Shown: positions 27,401 through 36,726, counted from the first letter of the stretch. The stretch is DNA of 64,000 nucleotides from Chitinophagaceae bacterium (GCA_027489035.1 JAIYAN010000021.1:62001-126000); one strand, 5' to 3'. Program-made: numbers and translations. Notes: a model not told the origin generated them from the letters alone.

Positions 27401-28120
27401 ATGAAAAAGGTGATTTTAAGCATGCTATGTTTAAGCATAATAAATGCTGGATTAATGGCTCAGAAAAAAAAGGATCAACCCAAAAAAAGCGAAGGCATTC
27501 AAATGATTTCGTCGCTTGACAGCTTTAGTTATGCAGCAGGTATCGTCATTGCCAATCAATTGAAAAGCCAAGGCATTAATCAATTAAATTTACCATTAAT
27601 GATGATGGGTATGAACGATGTATTATCAAACAACAAAACTTCAATGACACCAGAACAAGCAGGTATGACACTACAACAAAAATTACAAGAATACAATCAG
27701 AAAAAAGCAGAATTTTTGAAATCAAAAGGCGTTGAATATTTAGAAAATTGCAAGAAGAGACCGGGTGTAATTGAATTGCCTAATGGACTACAATACGAAG
27801 TATTAACCGCGGGAGATCCAAATGGAGTAAGACCAACAAAAGAAGATACCGTTGTTGTTCATTACGTGGGCACTTTAATTGACGGAACAGAGTTTGACAA
27901 TTCAGTTAAAAGAGGTGAGCCAATTGAGTTTCCTTTGGGAGGTGTGATAAAAGGCTGGACCGAAATTTTACAATTAATGACCGTTGGTTCAAAATGGAAA
28001 GTATATATTCCGAGTGAATTGGGATATGGCGAAAGAGGTGCAGGTGCTTCAATTCCTCCATATTCAACATTGATTTTCGAAATCGATTTAAAAGGAATCA
28101 AACCAGCCGTAAAAAAATAA
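27401..28120 (+). CDS. secreted FKBP-type peptidyl-prolyl isomerase
   Basis: 239 residues. Signal peptide about 1-20 (MKKVILSMLCLSIINAGLMA). Residues about 38-100 form the FKBP N-terminal helical domain (DSFSYAAGIVIANQLKSQG), shared with the TlpA-like protein at 18876. The FKBP domain (about 130-235) has DTVVVHYVGTLIDGTEFDNS, GVIKGWTEILQLM and YIPSELGYGERGAGASIPPYSTLIFEIDL. It helps fold proteins in the periplasm or outer membrane. Its stop shares one base with the ATG of the next gene. Confidence 0.95.
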   Translation: MKKVILSMLCLSIINAGLMAQKKKDQPKKSEGIQMISSLDSFSYAAGIVIANQLKSQGINQLNLPLMMMGMNDVLSNNKTSMTPEQAGMTLQQKLQEYNQKKAEFLKSKGVEYLENCKKRPGVIELPNGLQYEVLTAGDPNGVRPTKEDTVVVHYVGTLIDGTEFDNSVKRGEPIEFPLGGVIKGWTEILQLMTVGSKWKVYIPSELGYGERGAGASIPPYSTLIFEIDLKGIKPAVKK

Positions 28121-28644
28121 TGGACGAATCAATTTATCCAATTGGTAAATATACTGAGCAACCAATTTCTGAAACTTTAATTAGAGATTGGTTGCTTGAT
28201 ATAAAGTTTTTAGCAACCTCATTAGAGCATGCTGTACTTAATCTTGATGAATATCAATTGAACACTTCTTATCGTGAAGGCGGTTGGAGCATCAAACAAA
28301 TCGTTCATCATTTGGCAGATAGCCACATGAATGCTTTTATCAGATGCAAGCTGGCATTGACAGAAGAAAACCCAACCATAAAGCCTTACAATCAAGACGA
28401 TTGGGCGGTTATGCCTGATGTAATAGATGTACCAATAAATGTGTCTATCACCTTGCTTCATGCTTTACATCAAAGATTACACGTATTACTTTCTAATGTT
28501 TCTGATGATCAATGGAACAAAACTTTACATCATCCAGAATACAACAGACAAATGAGTTTATGGTTTGTTTTTGGATTGTATGCATGGCATGGAAAACATC
28601 ATGTTGCACAAATTCAAGCATTAAGAACTAAAATGAATTGGTAA
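28120..28644 (+). CDS. DinB/YfiT family protein, putative bacillithiol transferase
   Basis: 174 residues, starting at an ATG that overlaps the FKBP stop by one base. It follows the YfiT/BstA pattern: YPIGKYTEQPIS, SYREGGWSIKQIVHHLADSHMNAFIR, LTEENPTIKPYNQDDWA and LYAWHGKHHVAQI. The histidines in VHHLADS and WHGKHH are the presumed metal ligands. BstA uses bacillithiol to detoxify electrophiles, which fits with bshC at 10957. Older annotations call it a putative metal-dependent hydrolase, so the enzyme activity is inferred. Confidence 0.87.
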   Translation: MDESIYPIGKYTEQPISETLIRDWLLDIKFLATSLEHAVLNLDEYQLNTSYREGGWSIKQIVHHLADSHMNAFIRCKLALTEENPTIKPYNQDDWAVMPDVIDVPINVSITLLHALHQRLHVLLSNVSDDQWNKTLHHPEYNRQMSLWFVFGLYAWHGKHHVAQIQALRTKMNW

Positions 28645-28653
28645 TAATTTTTT

Positions 28654-29199
28654 ATGAAAACCAAAATCATTTCATCTGAATACATCAGCCAGCATCAATA
28701 TTTCAACGCAAGAAGAGATGCTTATGAGCTTGCATCTGGTAAATTAGTAGATCCTTACTTTGTAGTTGAGCTTCCCCCAAGTGCAACTGCAATGGCCATT
28801 ACTGAAGACAATCAAGTTATCTTAATAACTCAATATCGACATCCCATTTCAAAAGAAATTCTTGAACTTCCGGGCGGATTTATCGAACCTGGTGAAGATA
28901 TTTTTGATGGTATAAAAAGAGAGTTATTGGAGGAAACGGGTTACACTTTTAAAGATGTTTATCATCTTGGGAATACAGCAGCAAATCCAGGTGTACTCAA
29001 TAATTTTACCGAACTTTTCTTAGCTACCGGTGGCATTAAAACCAACAATCAAAATCTCGATAGTAACGAAGAAATCTCCATCCAATTAAAATCTTTAGCA
29101 GAGGTAAAAGAGATGTTACATCAAAGTAAGTTCATTCAAAGTATGCAAGCGTTGTGTTTGTTTTATGGATTCAATAAATTAGAAACCTTACACTTATAA
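28654..29199 (+). CDS. NUDIX hydrolase (ADP-ribose pyrophosphatase-like)
   Basis: 181 residues. A complete Nudix box, GX5EX7REUXEEXGU, runs over about 75-97 (GGFIEPGED ... RELLEETGY). The surrounding pattern (YRHPISKEILELPGG, NPGVLNNFTELFLATGG) matches the ADP-ribose/nucleoside-diphosphate-sugar branch. It probably removes ADP-ribose-like metabolites. It follows the BstA-like gene by 9 bp. Its stop is 6 bp before the dispersed element at 29206. Confidence 0.9.
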   Translation: MKTKIISSEYISQHQYFNARRDAYELASGKLVDPYFVVELPPSATAMAITEDNQVILITQYRHPISKEILELPGGFIEPGEDIFDGIKRELLEETGYTFKDVYHLGNTAANPGVLNNFTELFLATGGIKTNNQNLDSNEEISIQLKSLAEVKEMLHQSKFIQSMQALCLFYGFNKLETLHL

Positions 29200-29205
29200 A
29201 GATTC

Positions 29206-29338
29206 AGCCCCCTCGATCCCCCAAGGGGGAAGTTGGAAGTATTTTCCGTTTTTGGCTTTTTCAAACTCATGAATCTTTTGAACTTCAGTATGCTCAAGCT
29301 CCCTTCACCTTTTGGGGGAAGGGTTGGGGAAGGGGGCT
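29206..29338 (+). repeat. MITE-like dispersed element, copy 1
   Basis: 133 bp beginning AGCCCCCTCGATCCCCCAAG and ending GGGTTGGGGAAGGGGGCT. The termini are inverted (AGCCCCC/GGGGGCT) and each end holds a G/C-rich hairpin (CCCCCAAGGGGG). It bridges the convergent NUDIX and folC genes and contains the folC stop codon and the last codons of FolC. Close copies lie at 38885 and (inverted) 39749. Confidence 0.9.
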
Positions 29339-30627
29339 GCTTCTATCTCCGCAATTATAAAGAAACTACCGCAAACAACGATTACATCATCAGATTTTGA
29401 ATTATTTTTCGCTGATTCTATAGCCAAATTCACATCATCAAATCCATTTCCCAATAACCCAATTTCTTTTGCCATTGATTGCAAAGCATCAAAAGGAAGT
29501 GCTCTAGGTATATGCGCATTTGTAAAATAATAGTTAGCATCTTTGGGAAACAATGCCAAAACTTCTGAAATGTCTTTATCATGCACAAACCCCAGCACAA
29601 AATGATATTTTGAATTCGGATAATCGTGTTTAAGTTGCTTAATGATTTCTGAAATCCCGTCTTTATTATGTCCTACATCATGAATAACTGTTGGAGAATG
29701 ACCAACCACATCCCATCTGCCACACATCCCCGTTAGCGCTTTCACATTTGCAAGCGCATATTTTTCATTTTCGTTACTTATTGGAAATCCCAATTGATGC
29801 AATATTTTTTCTGCAGCCAATACCGTTTTTAAATTTTTCATTTGATATGTGCCCATCAAATCCAATTCGAAAATTTCCGAATGCAAATTGTTTGTGTCTG
29901 TTACTTTGTATGCAGCTATATTTTGGTTTGAATCAATTTTATCAACTTGATATAACGCTTCTGCATAAATTGGCGAAACGTTCATTTCTCTTGCTTTTGC
30001 CTCAAATACAGGTTTTGTAAAAGGTAAAGATTCTCCAATGATTACGGGTGTATTTGCTTTAATAATCCCTGCTTTTTCAAAAGCAATTAGATCAAGTGTA
30101 TTGCCGAGTAAATTGGTATGATCTAATCCGATGTTTGTAATAACACTCAATATTGGATTAATCACATTCGTACTATCTAACCGTCCACCCAATCCAGTTT
30201 CTATAACCGCTATATCTACTTTATTTACTGCAAAATATTCAAATGCCATAGCTACAGTAAGTTCAAAAAAAGAAGGCTTTATTTCAGAGCAAAGCATTTT
30301 GGTTTTTTCTGTAAAATCAATGACAAATTCTTTTGAAATAGGCTGTCCATTAATTCTAATCCGTTCTCTAAAATCTTTTATATGTGGTGATGTGTACAAG
30401 CCTGTTTTGTAGCCTTGTTGCTGAAGCATAGCAGCAAGCATATGACTAGTACTTCCCTTACCATTTGTACCAGCGATATGAATTGATTTGAAAAGATGTT
30501 GTGGATTGTTTAATGCATTACATAAAACAATGGTGTTGTTTAAATCAGCTTTATATGCGGCAGCGCCTATTCTGGAAAACATGGGCAATTGTGCAAATAA
30601 ATAGGCAATTGTTTCTTCGTAATTCAT
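29305..30627 (-). CDS. folC: folylpolyglutamate/dihydrofolate synthase
   Basis: 440 residues. The Mur-ligase-like pattern is complete: IAGTNGKGSTSHMLAAML (P-loop), GLYTSPHIKDFRERIRING, ETGLGGRLDSTNVI, TNIGLDHTNLLG, and the C-terminal VIHDVGHNKDGI. It adds glutamate to folates (and to dihydropteroate in bifunctional forms). The gene ends inside the dispersed element at 29206-29338, which supplies the stop and the terminal residues PFPNPSPKR. This tail looks added by the insertion and is not a normal FolC end. Confidence 0.94.
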   Translation of the reverse strand: MNYEETIAYLFAQLPMFSRIGAAAYKADLNNTIVLCNALNNPQHLFKSIHIAGTNGKGSTSHMLAAMLQQQGYKTGLYTSPHIKDFRERIRINGQPISKEFVIDFTEKTKMLCSEIKPSFFELTVAMAFEYFAVNKVDIAVIETGLGGRLDSTNVINPILSVITNIGLDHTNLLGNTLDLIAFEKAGIIKANTPVIIGESLPFTKPVFEAKAREMNVSPIYAEALYQVDKIDSNQNIAAYKVTDTNNLHSEIFELDLMGTYQMKNLKTVLAAEKILHQLGFPISNENEKYALANVKALTGMCGRWDVVGHSPTVIHDVGHNKDGISEIIKQLKHDYPNSKYHFVLGFVHDKDISEVLALFPKDANYYFTNAHIPRALPFDALQSMAKEIGLLGNGFDDVNLAIESAKNNSKSDDVIVVCGSFFIIAEIEAAPFPNPSPKR

Positions 30628-30701
30628 GTAGGTAAAGATAAATAGTAACTTATTTTATTTGCCTACTATGTTTAATAATGTTGATAAAATGGTGGATTAA
30701 A

Positions 30702-30808
30702 GTGAAAATTAAAAAGTAAAAATTAAAAAAGGGTTTATAGAATTTTTAATTCATCCACGATTGGCAGGCTATATAATTTTAAATTTTGAATTTTAAATTT
30801 TTACTTAT
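30702..30808. repeat. AAAAGTAAAAATT-type AT tracts forming an inverted pair
   Basis: GTGAAAATTAAAAAGTAAAAATT near 30702-30730 is answered by AATTTTAAATTTTTACTT near 30788-30805. It belongs to the tract family also seen at 34924, 35960, 37691, 41692 and 54130. No gene is seen in the 183-bp gap. Confidence 0.5.
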
Positions 30809-30810
30809 TT

Positions 30811-31572
30811 CTAATTCACCCTGAAATCAAAAATGATTACCGCTTCATAAGGTTGAGCGCCAGCTTCAAATGGAATTTTTGGCAAACAATTGATGATGGC
30901 ATTTTTATATTTAGCATCAAAACTTGTAGATTTTTTTTCTATTTTAATAAAACTCCCAACACCTGAAGTAGATACTTTTATTTTCGCATAAATTTTTTCA
31001 GCACCTAGTTCATCTTCAAATTTATAGTTCTTCAACATCGCTTTGTTGATTGGAATTATTTTTGGCTTACCATTGGCTGACCCTGCATCTCCAGCGCCAT
31101 TTGGATTATTTCCTTGAGATGTAAAACCATTATCTACATCCGCATTATTGCCATTTCTCCCAGTATTCGGACCTTGATAAGTTAGTTTTGGTTTGTTGTT
31201 ATTTGTATTGGTGGGAGTTGTAACTTTTGGCAAGTTTGTTTTAGTTGTTTTCTTTTCTGTTTTGGTTATTACAGCTGCATCTGATTCGGCATTGTCATCA
31301 GGTGAAACATTACTATTATCGTCGGGACTGGTTGGGCTTGGGGTGCTTTTTTCAACCTCTGGAGTTGGTGAACCTTTTATTAATGGTTGCTCTTGACCAA
31401 AGCCTTCATCCTCATTTCCCAAATTAATTTCTATTTGATCTTGAATAACCAATTCTGGAGGTGGAGTCGTATTCCATCTGATTAAAATAAATAGAATGAT
31501 TAAAATCGTACAAATAGCTGTAGTAAAAATAAGCGCTTTTTTGTTTTCTTCAGTTTGGATAACGAAATACAT
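30811..31572 (-). CDS. TonB-like energy transducer
   Basis: 253 residues. A short cytoplasmic N-terminus is followed by one membrane helix (about 14-31, ALIFTTAICTILIILFILI), a long Pro/Ser/Asn/Lys-rich periplasmic linker (about 60-170), and a small C-terminal domain with TonB-like strands (YAKIKVSTSGVGSFIKIEKKS, YEAVIIFDFRV). TonB links ExbBD energy to outer-membrane receptors. The C-terminal domain lacks the YP motif of classical TonB, so it may instead be an AgmX/TonB-paralogue adhesion or secretion protein. exbB/exbD are not adjacent. Confidence 0.7.
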   Translation of the reverse strand: MYFVIQTEENKKALIFTTAICTILIILFILIRWNTTPPPELVIQDQIEINLGNEDEGFGQEQPLIKGSPTPEVEKSTPSPTSPDDNSNVSPDDNAESDAAVITKTEKKTTKTNLPKVTTPTNTNNNKPKLTYQGPNTGRNGNNADVDNGFTSQGNNPNGAGDAGSANGKPKIIPINKAMLKNYKFEDELGAEKIYAKIKVSTSGVGSFIKIEKKSTSFDAKYKNAIINCLPKIPFEAGAQPYEAVIIFDFRVN

Positions 31573-31667
31573 ATGAATTGAATTATAGGTTTAAAGTTAT
31601 TATTTTCTGCACGTAGAAAATCCATTTCATTAAAATTGTTTTATTGAAATAAAAAATTTTAACAACT

Positions 31668-32339
31668 CTATTTATTTTTATATACTCGTTCCCCAAATAG
31701 CATACTGCCAATTCTAATCATATTGCTACCACATGATATGGCCAATTTATAATCTCCGCTCATGCCCATGCTCAAGGTTTCCATTTTTAAATTATCAATA
31801 CTTGATGATGAATACTTGTCAAATAATTTTTTCAATGTATCAAATTCATTTTTTACAATTTGACTATCAGAAGAAAAGCTTGCCATCCCCATCATGCCGG
31901 AAATTTGTACAAATGGCAGTTGAGGTAGCTTATGAATTATATTTTCTAACTCGGCTTCATTTAATCCGAATTTCGTTTCTTCTTTTGCAATATAAATTTG
32001 AAGTAAGCAAAAGATTTTTTTATTTAATTTTTCACCTTGTTTATTGATTTCTAGTAATAGCTTTTCGCTATCTACCCCATGTATCAAGTGTACAAATGGA
32101 GCGATGTACTTTACTTTATTGGATTGAAGATGCCCTATAAAATGCCAGCGAATATCTTTTGGAAGTGCTTCATGTTTGTCTACCAACTCTTGCACATAAT
32201 TTTCTCCAAAATCACGTACACCAATGTCATACGCTTCTTGCAGATCAGCAATTGGCTTAGTTTTCGAAACCGCTACAATGGTAACGTTTGAATTAATTTG
32301 TTCCCTTAAGGAATTATAAACAGATGATTGAAAGGGCAT
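31668..32339 (-). CDS. yggS: PLP-homeostasis protein, YggS/PROSC family
   Basis: 223 residues, an alanine-racemase-like barrel without the second domain. Signatures are IVAVSKTKPIADLQEAYDIGVRDFGENYVQE, with the PLP lysine in AVSKTK, RWHFIGHLQSNKVKYI, and GMMGMAS and LSMGMSGDYKLAISCGSNMIRIGSMLFG. It holds pyridoxal phosphate and buffers its level. Interesting local context: pdxJ (38981) and PLP-dependent rocD (33685) are on the same strand nearby. Confidence 0.94.
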   Translation of the reverse strand: MPFQSSVYNSLREQINSNVTIVAVSKTKPIADLQEAYDIGVRDFGENYVQELVDKHEALPKDIRWHFIGHLQSNKVKYIAPFVHLIHGVDSEKLLLEINKQGEKLNKKIFCLLQIYIAKEETKFGLNEAELENIIHKLPQLPFVQISGMMGMASFSSDSQIVKNEFDTLKKLFDKYSSSSIDNLKMETLSMGMSGDYKLAISCGSNMIRIGSMLFGERVYKNK

Positions 32340-32388
32340 TTAAAATTTATTCATGATCAACTAACGATATACAACAAACGAAGATGAT

Positions 32389-33543
32389 TTATTTTAAAAT
32401 ACTTCTACTTATTACAATTCGTTGTACTTCGCTTGTGCCTTCATAAATCTGGGTAATTTTTGCATCACGCATTAAACGCTCTACATGATATTCTTTTACA
32501 AATCCATAACCACCATGTATTTGAACGGCTTCAGTTGCTGTCCACATAGCCGTTTCGCTTGAAAATACTTTTGCCATTGAACTGCTTAGCGTATAATCTA
32601 TGCCATTGTCTTTTTCCCAAGCAGATTTTAAACACAACAATCTAGCTGACTCAATCTTTGTTGCCATATCCGCCAACTTAAATTGAATAATTTGATGGTT
32701 CATGATTTCTGTACCAAATGCTTTCCTTTGTTTGCTATATGCTAATGCTAATTCATATGCACCTGATGCAATACCTAGAGCTTGTGCAGCAATGCCAATT
32801 CTTCCGCCAGCAAGGGTTTTCATGGCAAATTTAAATCCGAAACCATCTTCACCAATTCTATTTTCCTTTGGTACTTTTACGTCATTGAATAAAATGGTAT
32901 GGGTATCACTTCCTCTAATGCCTAATTTATTTTCTTTTGCACCTACTACTACCCCATCCCAATTTTTTTCTACTATAAATGCATTTATACCTTTACTTCC
33001 TTTTTCAGGATTTGTTTGTGCTATGACCAAATAAACACTAGCGCTGTTGCCATTTGTTATCCAATTTTTTGTTCCATTTAATAAATAATAATCGCCCTTA
33101 TCTTCTGCAGTTGTACTTTGAGATGTTGCATCACTACCCGCTTCTGGCTCACTTAATAAAAATGCACCAATATAGAGTTCGCCATCTTTTTTTCCCTGTG
33201 CTAACGGTGTTAAATATTTTTGCTTCTGCGCTTCGTTACCATAGCTTTGTAAGCCATAACAAACCAAGCTATTGTTTACACTCATACAAACGCTAACGCT
33301 TGCATCCACTTTACTGATTTCTTCCATAGCCAACACGTAACTGATGGTATCCATGCCACTTCCACCATAATCCGGACTTACCATCATACCCATGAATCCC
33401 AAATCGGCTAATTTTTCGATTTGTTCTTTTGGAAATTTCTGATGCTCATCACGCTCGATTACGCCAGGCAAACATTCGTTTTTTGCAAAATCTCTTGCTG
33501 CTTGCTGAATCATTAAATGCTCTTCTGAAAGTTGAAAGTTCAT
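32389..33543 (-). CDS. acyl-CoA dehydrogenase
   Basis: 384 residues from the ATG at 33543 (MNFQLSEEHLMIQQAARDFA, the usual family start); 18 further upstream codons are not supported. Signatures are GAFLLSEPEAGSDATS, ITNGNSASVYLVIAQT, GIRGSDTHTILFNDVKVPKENRIG, the catalytic-base region, and IHGGYGFVKEYHVERLMRDAKITQIYEGTSEVQR. The glutamate in QIYEGTSE is the catalytic base of the short-chain class. It passes electrons to ETF; etfA and etfB lie 3-5 kb upstream on the same strand. Confidence 0.94.
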   Translation of the reverse strand: MNFQLSEEHLMIQQAARDFAKNECLPGVIERDEHQKFPKEQIEKLADLGFMGMMVSPDYGGSGMDTISYVLAMEEISKVDASVSVCMSVNNSLVCYGLQSYGNEAQKQKYLTPLAQGKKDGELYIGAFLLSEPEAGSDATSQSTTAEDKGDYYLLNGTKNWITNGNSASVYLVIAQTNPEKGSKGINAFIVEKNWDGVVVGAKENKLGIRGSDTHTILFNDVKVPKENRIGEDGFGFKFAMKTLAGGRIGIAAQALGIASGAYELALAYSKQRKAFGTEIMNHQIIQFKLADMATKIESARLLCLKSAWEKDNGIDYTLSSSMAKVFSSETAMWTATEAVQIHGGYGFVKEYHVERLMRDAKITQIYEGTSEVQRIVISRSILK

Positions 33544-33684
33544 GTGTAAATATTTTGGTGCAAAAATATGATTTGTTTTTGTTGATTTGAAATACAAAAA
33601 ATAAAAAACACTATTACTTATCTATTTTTTCGAGTATTATAATTTTGTTTTTATAGGATTTTGAATATCTACATTTTCTTTTGA

Positions 33685-34920
33685 TTAATTCAAACAATTC
33701 AAACTATTTTTTATGATTTCAATAGCCTGCATTATTTCAGATTCGGTAATGATCAAAGGTGGAGCAAACCTGATTTTATCGCCATGGGTTGGTTTAGCCA
33801 AAAGCCCGTTGTTTTTCAATTCCACACATAATTTCCAAGCAGCATCTGCATCTTCATGTTTAATTACAATGGCATTTAACAATCCACGACCTCGAATACA
33901 AGAAATAAATGGAGATTCTAGCTTTGCCAATTCATCTCTAAACAATTGCCCCATTTTTTCGGCTTGTTCGCAAAGATTTTCTTCTTTCAGTACTTCAAGT
34001 GCAGCTATTGCTACATTACATGCCAAAGGATTTCCGCCATAAGTACTGCCGTGTTCGCCTGGCTTAATGGTCAACATAACATCATCGTTTGCCAATATCG
34101 CACTTATGGGCATTGTGCCTCCACTCAATGCTTTACCTAAAATCAAAATATCAGGCTTAACATTTTCATGATCACAGGCCAACATTTTACCTGTTCGTGC
34201 CAAGCCCGTTTGTATTTCATCAGCAATCATCAGCACATTGTATTTGGTGCATAAATGTCTAACCCCAGATAAATACCCCTCATCCGGAACGACAACACCA
34301 GCTTCACCCTGAATGGGTTCAAACATAAATCCAGCAACATTTTTATCTTGTAAAGCAACTTCCAATGCAGCTAAATCATTGTATGGAATTATTTCAAAAC
34401 CTGGCATAAATGGACCGAAATCTTTATAACTGCTCGAGTCGGTTGAAGAAGAAATGGCAGCCATCGTCCTACCCCAAAAATTACCATCTACAAAAACGAT
34501 TTTCGCTTGATTTGATTCAATTCCTTTTACAGTATATCCCCATCTTCTAGCAAGTTTTATCGCTGTTTCGCCACCTTCAACACCTGTGTTCATTGGCAAT
34601 ACTTTATCATAATCAAAATAATTGGTAATATATTTTTCATATTCACCCAATAAATTATTGTGAAATGCCCTTGAAGTAAGCGTTAATACGGAAGCCTGCG
34701 AAACCAAAGCTTCGATAATTTTGGGATGACAATGCCCTTGATTTACAGCAGAATATCCGCTTAAAAAATCCATATATTTTTTATCATCAACATCCCAAAC
34801 ATAGATGCCTTTTCCTTTTTTTAAAACTACGGGTAATGGATGATAATTATGAGCACCATATTTATTTTCGAGGTCTAAAAAATATTGAGATTGACTAGTA
34901 AGCACATCAGATGAATGCAT
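33685..34920 (-). CDS. rocD: ornithine aminotransferase
   Basis: 411 residues, class III aminotransferase. Motifs are [48 protein letters not shown] (in parts), [51 protein letters not shown] and the PLP lysine in [10 protein letters not shown], then [13 protein letters not shown]. The phrase YNLLSAYSA-like [12 protein letters not shown] and [10 protein letters not shown] are diagnostic of ornithine aminotransferase. It converts ornithine and 2-oxoglutarate to glutamate semialdehyde. An AT-tract repeat lies just upstream. Confidence 0.93.
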   Translation of the reverse strand: MHSSDVLTSQSQYFLDLENKYGAHNYHPLPVVLKKGKGIYVWDVDDKKYMDFLSGYSAVNQGHCHPKIIEALVSQASVLTLTSRAFHNNLLGEYEKYITNYFDYDKVLPMNTGVEGGETAIKLARRWGYTVKGIESNQAKIVFVDGNFWGRTMAAISSSTDSSSYKDFGPFMPGFEIIPYNDLAALEVALQDKNVAGFMFEPIQGEAGVVVPDEGYLSGVRHLCTKYNVLMIADEIQTGLARTGKMLACDHENVKPDILILGKALSGGTMPISAILANDDVMLTIKPGEHGSTYGGNPLACNVAIAALEVLKEENLCEQAEKMGQLFRDELAKLESPFISCIRGRGLLNAIVIKHEDADAAWKLCVELKNNGLLAKPTHGDKIRFAPPLIITESEIMQAIEIIKNSLNCLN

Positions 34921-34923
34921 GTT

Positions 34924-34970
34924 GAAAATTTAAAAGTAAAAAAAATGAAAGTAAAAATTTAAAAAAAGAA
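34924..34970. repeat. AAAAGTAAAA tract between ispE and rocD
   Basis: TTTAAAAGTAAAAAAAATGAAAGTAAAAATTTAAAAAAAG, same family as at 30702. The rest of the 171-bp gap contains a CATCCTCGATGATTC inverted motif near 35011 but no gene. Confidence 0.45.
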
Positions 34971-35091
34971 ATAACAATTAAGCCCCCCATGAAGGAGGCG
35001 CAAAAAAGATCATCCTCGATGATTCAATAAATCGAGATTTGAGGAAAGAAATGTTATCGTGTATTTCGAGTTGATAAGCAAATGTAAAAGT

Positions 35092-35910
35092 TTAAACCCA
35101 TTTTACATAGTAAGTTTTAGGAAATTTAATTTCTTCTTTTAATTTATTTTCAAATAAGGCAAATACCGTACTTCCACTTCCACTCATTGCCGCATACAAA
35201 GCCCCTAAATTATAGAGCTGTTGTTTCAATTGAGCAATTTCCGGATATTCATTAAAGATTGGGACTTCAAAATCATTTTTCAAATTTGATTTCCAAGTTT
35301 GAATTGGCGCTTGAATAACTTCTAATAAATCATTATGGCTTTGAGAAAGCTCAAGCGATTTAAAAGCCCAACCGGTATTGATATGAATACCTGGATTTAC
35401 AATTAAAATGCTGTATTTAGAAAGATCAAGATCAATTTGAGTTAAGATTTCTCCGCGACCAGTGGCATATGCTGGTTTGTTGTAAATAAAAAATGGACAA
35501 TCGCTACCAAGTTGTAATGATAACTTTGCCAATGTATCCAGATCAACATTAAGGTTGAATTTTTTATTGAGCAAATTTAGCATGAATGCGCCATCAGCAG
35601 ACCCTCCGCCCAAACCCGCGCCCATAGGTATTTTTTTATGCAAATGCATTTTCACCGCAGGCAAATTCGGAAAATCTTGTTTAAGCAAATGGTAGGCTTT
35701 TATGCAAAGATTATCATTCACCTCACCCGAAATTTCAGTGCCTGTTTGGCTATATTCTATAGATTGATTTTCGTTGTTGGATTCTACAACTTCAATAACA
35801 TCTTGTAATTTAATTGGAACAAAAACGGTTGCTAAATCGTGGAACCCATCATTGCGTTTACCTAGAATATGTAAACCCAAATTTATTTTTGCATTGGGAA
35901 AAGCAACCAT
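35092..35910 (-). CDS. ispE: 4-diphosphocytidyl-2-C-methyl-D-erythritol kinase
   Basis: 272 residues. GHMP kinase signatures: FPNAKINLGLHILGKRNDGFHDL, the ATP loop PMGAGLGGGSADGAFML, LGSDCPFFIYNKPAYATGRGE, and the C-terminal YAAMSGSGSTVFALF. It phosphorylates CDP-methylerythritol in the non-mevalonate isoprenoid pathway. No other isp/dxs gene is in the window. An AT tract separates it from the upstream bifunctional nuclease gene. Confidence 0.96.
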   Translation of the reverse strand: MVAFPNAKINLGLHILGKRNDGFHDLATVFVPIKLQDVIEVVESNNENQSIEYSQTGTEISGEVNDNLCIKAYHLLKQDFPNLPAVKMHLHKKIPMGAGLGGGSADGAFMLNLLNKKFNLNVDLDTLAKLSLQLGSDCPFFIYNKPAYATGRGEILTQIDLDLSKYSILIVNPGIHINTGWAFKSLELSQSHNDLLEVIQAPIQTWKSNLKNDFEVPIFNEYPEIAQLKQQLYNLGALYAAMSGSGSTVFALFENKLKEEIKFPKTYYVKWV

Positions 35911-35959
35911 GATTTACAATTTTTAAAAACGATTGGAATAGTAATGGTGTGGGAAGATG

Positions 35960-36036
35960 GAAAGTAAAAAGTAAAAAGTGAAAAGTAAAAAAGGCATTGC
36001 GAAAATTTTGAATTTTTACTTTTGAATTTTCACTTT
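35960..36036. repeat. AAAGTAAAAAGTAAAAAG tract with inverted counterpart
   Basis: AAAGTAAAAAGTAAAAAGTG (35961-35980) is mirrored by TTTTTACTTTTGAATTTTCACTTT (36013-36036), so the pair can fold, placing a hairpin directly after the bifunctional nuclease stop. Confidence 0.5.
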
Positions 36037-36037
36037 G

Positions 36038-36637
36038 TTAATCTCTGCGTTTTAACTCATCACGGATAGAAATCGCCTTTATATAATCTTCTTGTTCAAG
36101 TACTGCATTCAATAGCTCATTAAGTTCTTTTACTGACTTTGATTTTAAATCATCCGTTCCACCCGTTTCAGAAGTTACAGATGAAATACCTTTTGAAGCT
36201 CTAGAAGGATCTAATTTTTTATTATCATCATCCATCAACACGCCAGCCTGAACTAATATATCTTCATATGTATAAATTGGGCAACCGAATCTAACGGCCA
36301 TGGCTAATGCATCCGAAGTGCGCGAATCAATTTCTATAGTATCATTTGCTGAGCTACAAACCAACTTTGCGTAAAATATTCCTTCTTGTAAATCATTGAT
36401 AATAATTTCGTGTAAATCAACATTTGCAGCTATCATAAAATTCTTCATCAAATCATGTGTCAACGGACGACTTGGACTCATTCTTTCTAGAGCAACTGCA
36501 ATGGCTTGCGCTTCAAATCCACCAATTACAATAGGCAATCTTCTTAAACCATTTATTTCTCCCAATACCACAGCATAAGAATGTGTTTGAGTGATGCTAT
36601 GTGATAAAGCCACTATTTCAAGTTCTATCTTTTTCAT
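36038..36637 (-). CDS. bifunctional nuclease family (DUF151) protein with UVR domain
   Basis: 199 residues. The N-terminal part (about 1-130) is the DUF151 fold: LPIVIGGFEAQAIAVALER, RPLTHDLM, LVCSSANDTIEIDSRTSDALAMAVRFGCPIYTYEDI. Residues about 163-198 form a UVR motif helix pair (LNELLNAVLEQEDYIKAISIRDELKRR), as in UvrB/UvrC-linked proteins. Some DUF151 proteins have nuclease activity; the role here is unknown. It follows etfA by about 90 bp in the same direction. Confidence 0.9.
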   Translation of the reverse strand: MKKIELEIVALSHSITQTHSYAVVLGEINGLRRLPIVIGGFEAQAIAVALERMSPSRPLTHDLMKNFMIAANVDLHEIIINDLQEGIFYAKLVCSSANDTIEIDSRTSDALAMAVRFGCPIYTYEDILVQAGVLMDDDNKKLDPSRASKGISSVTSETGGTDDLKSKSVKELNELLNAVLEQEDYIKAISIRDELKRRD

Positions 36638-36726
36638 TACGTGTAAGGAATTTTGTAACCAATAAAAAAAAATTCAATCGCTCAATAAACATTGAATGAT
36701 TGTAAAATAAGATAAAAATCAATTAT

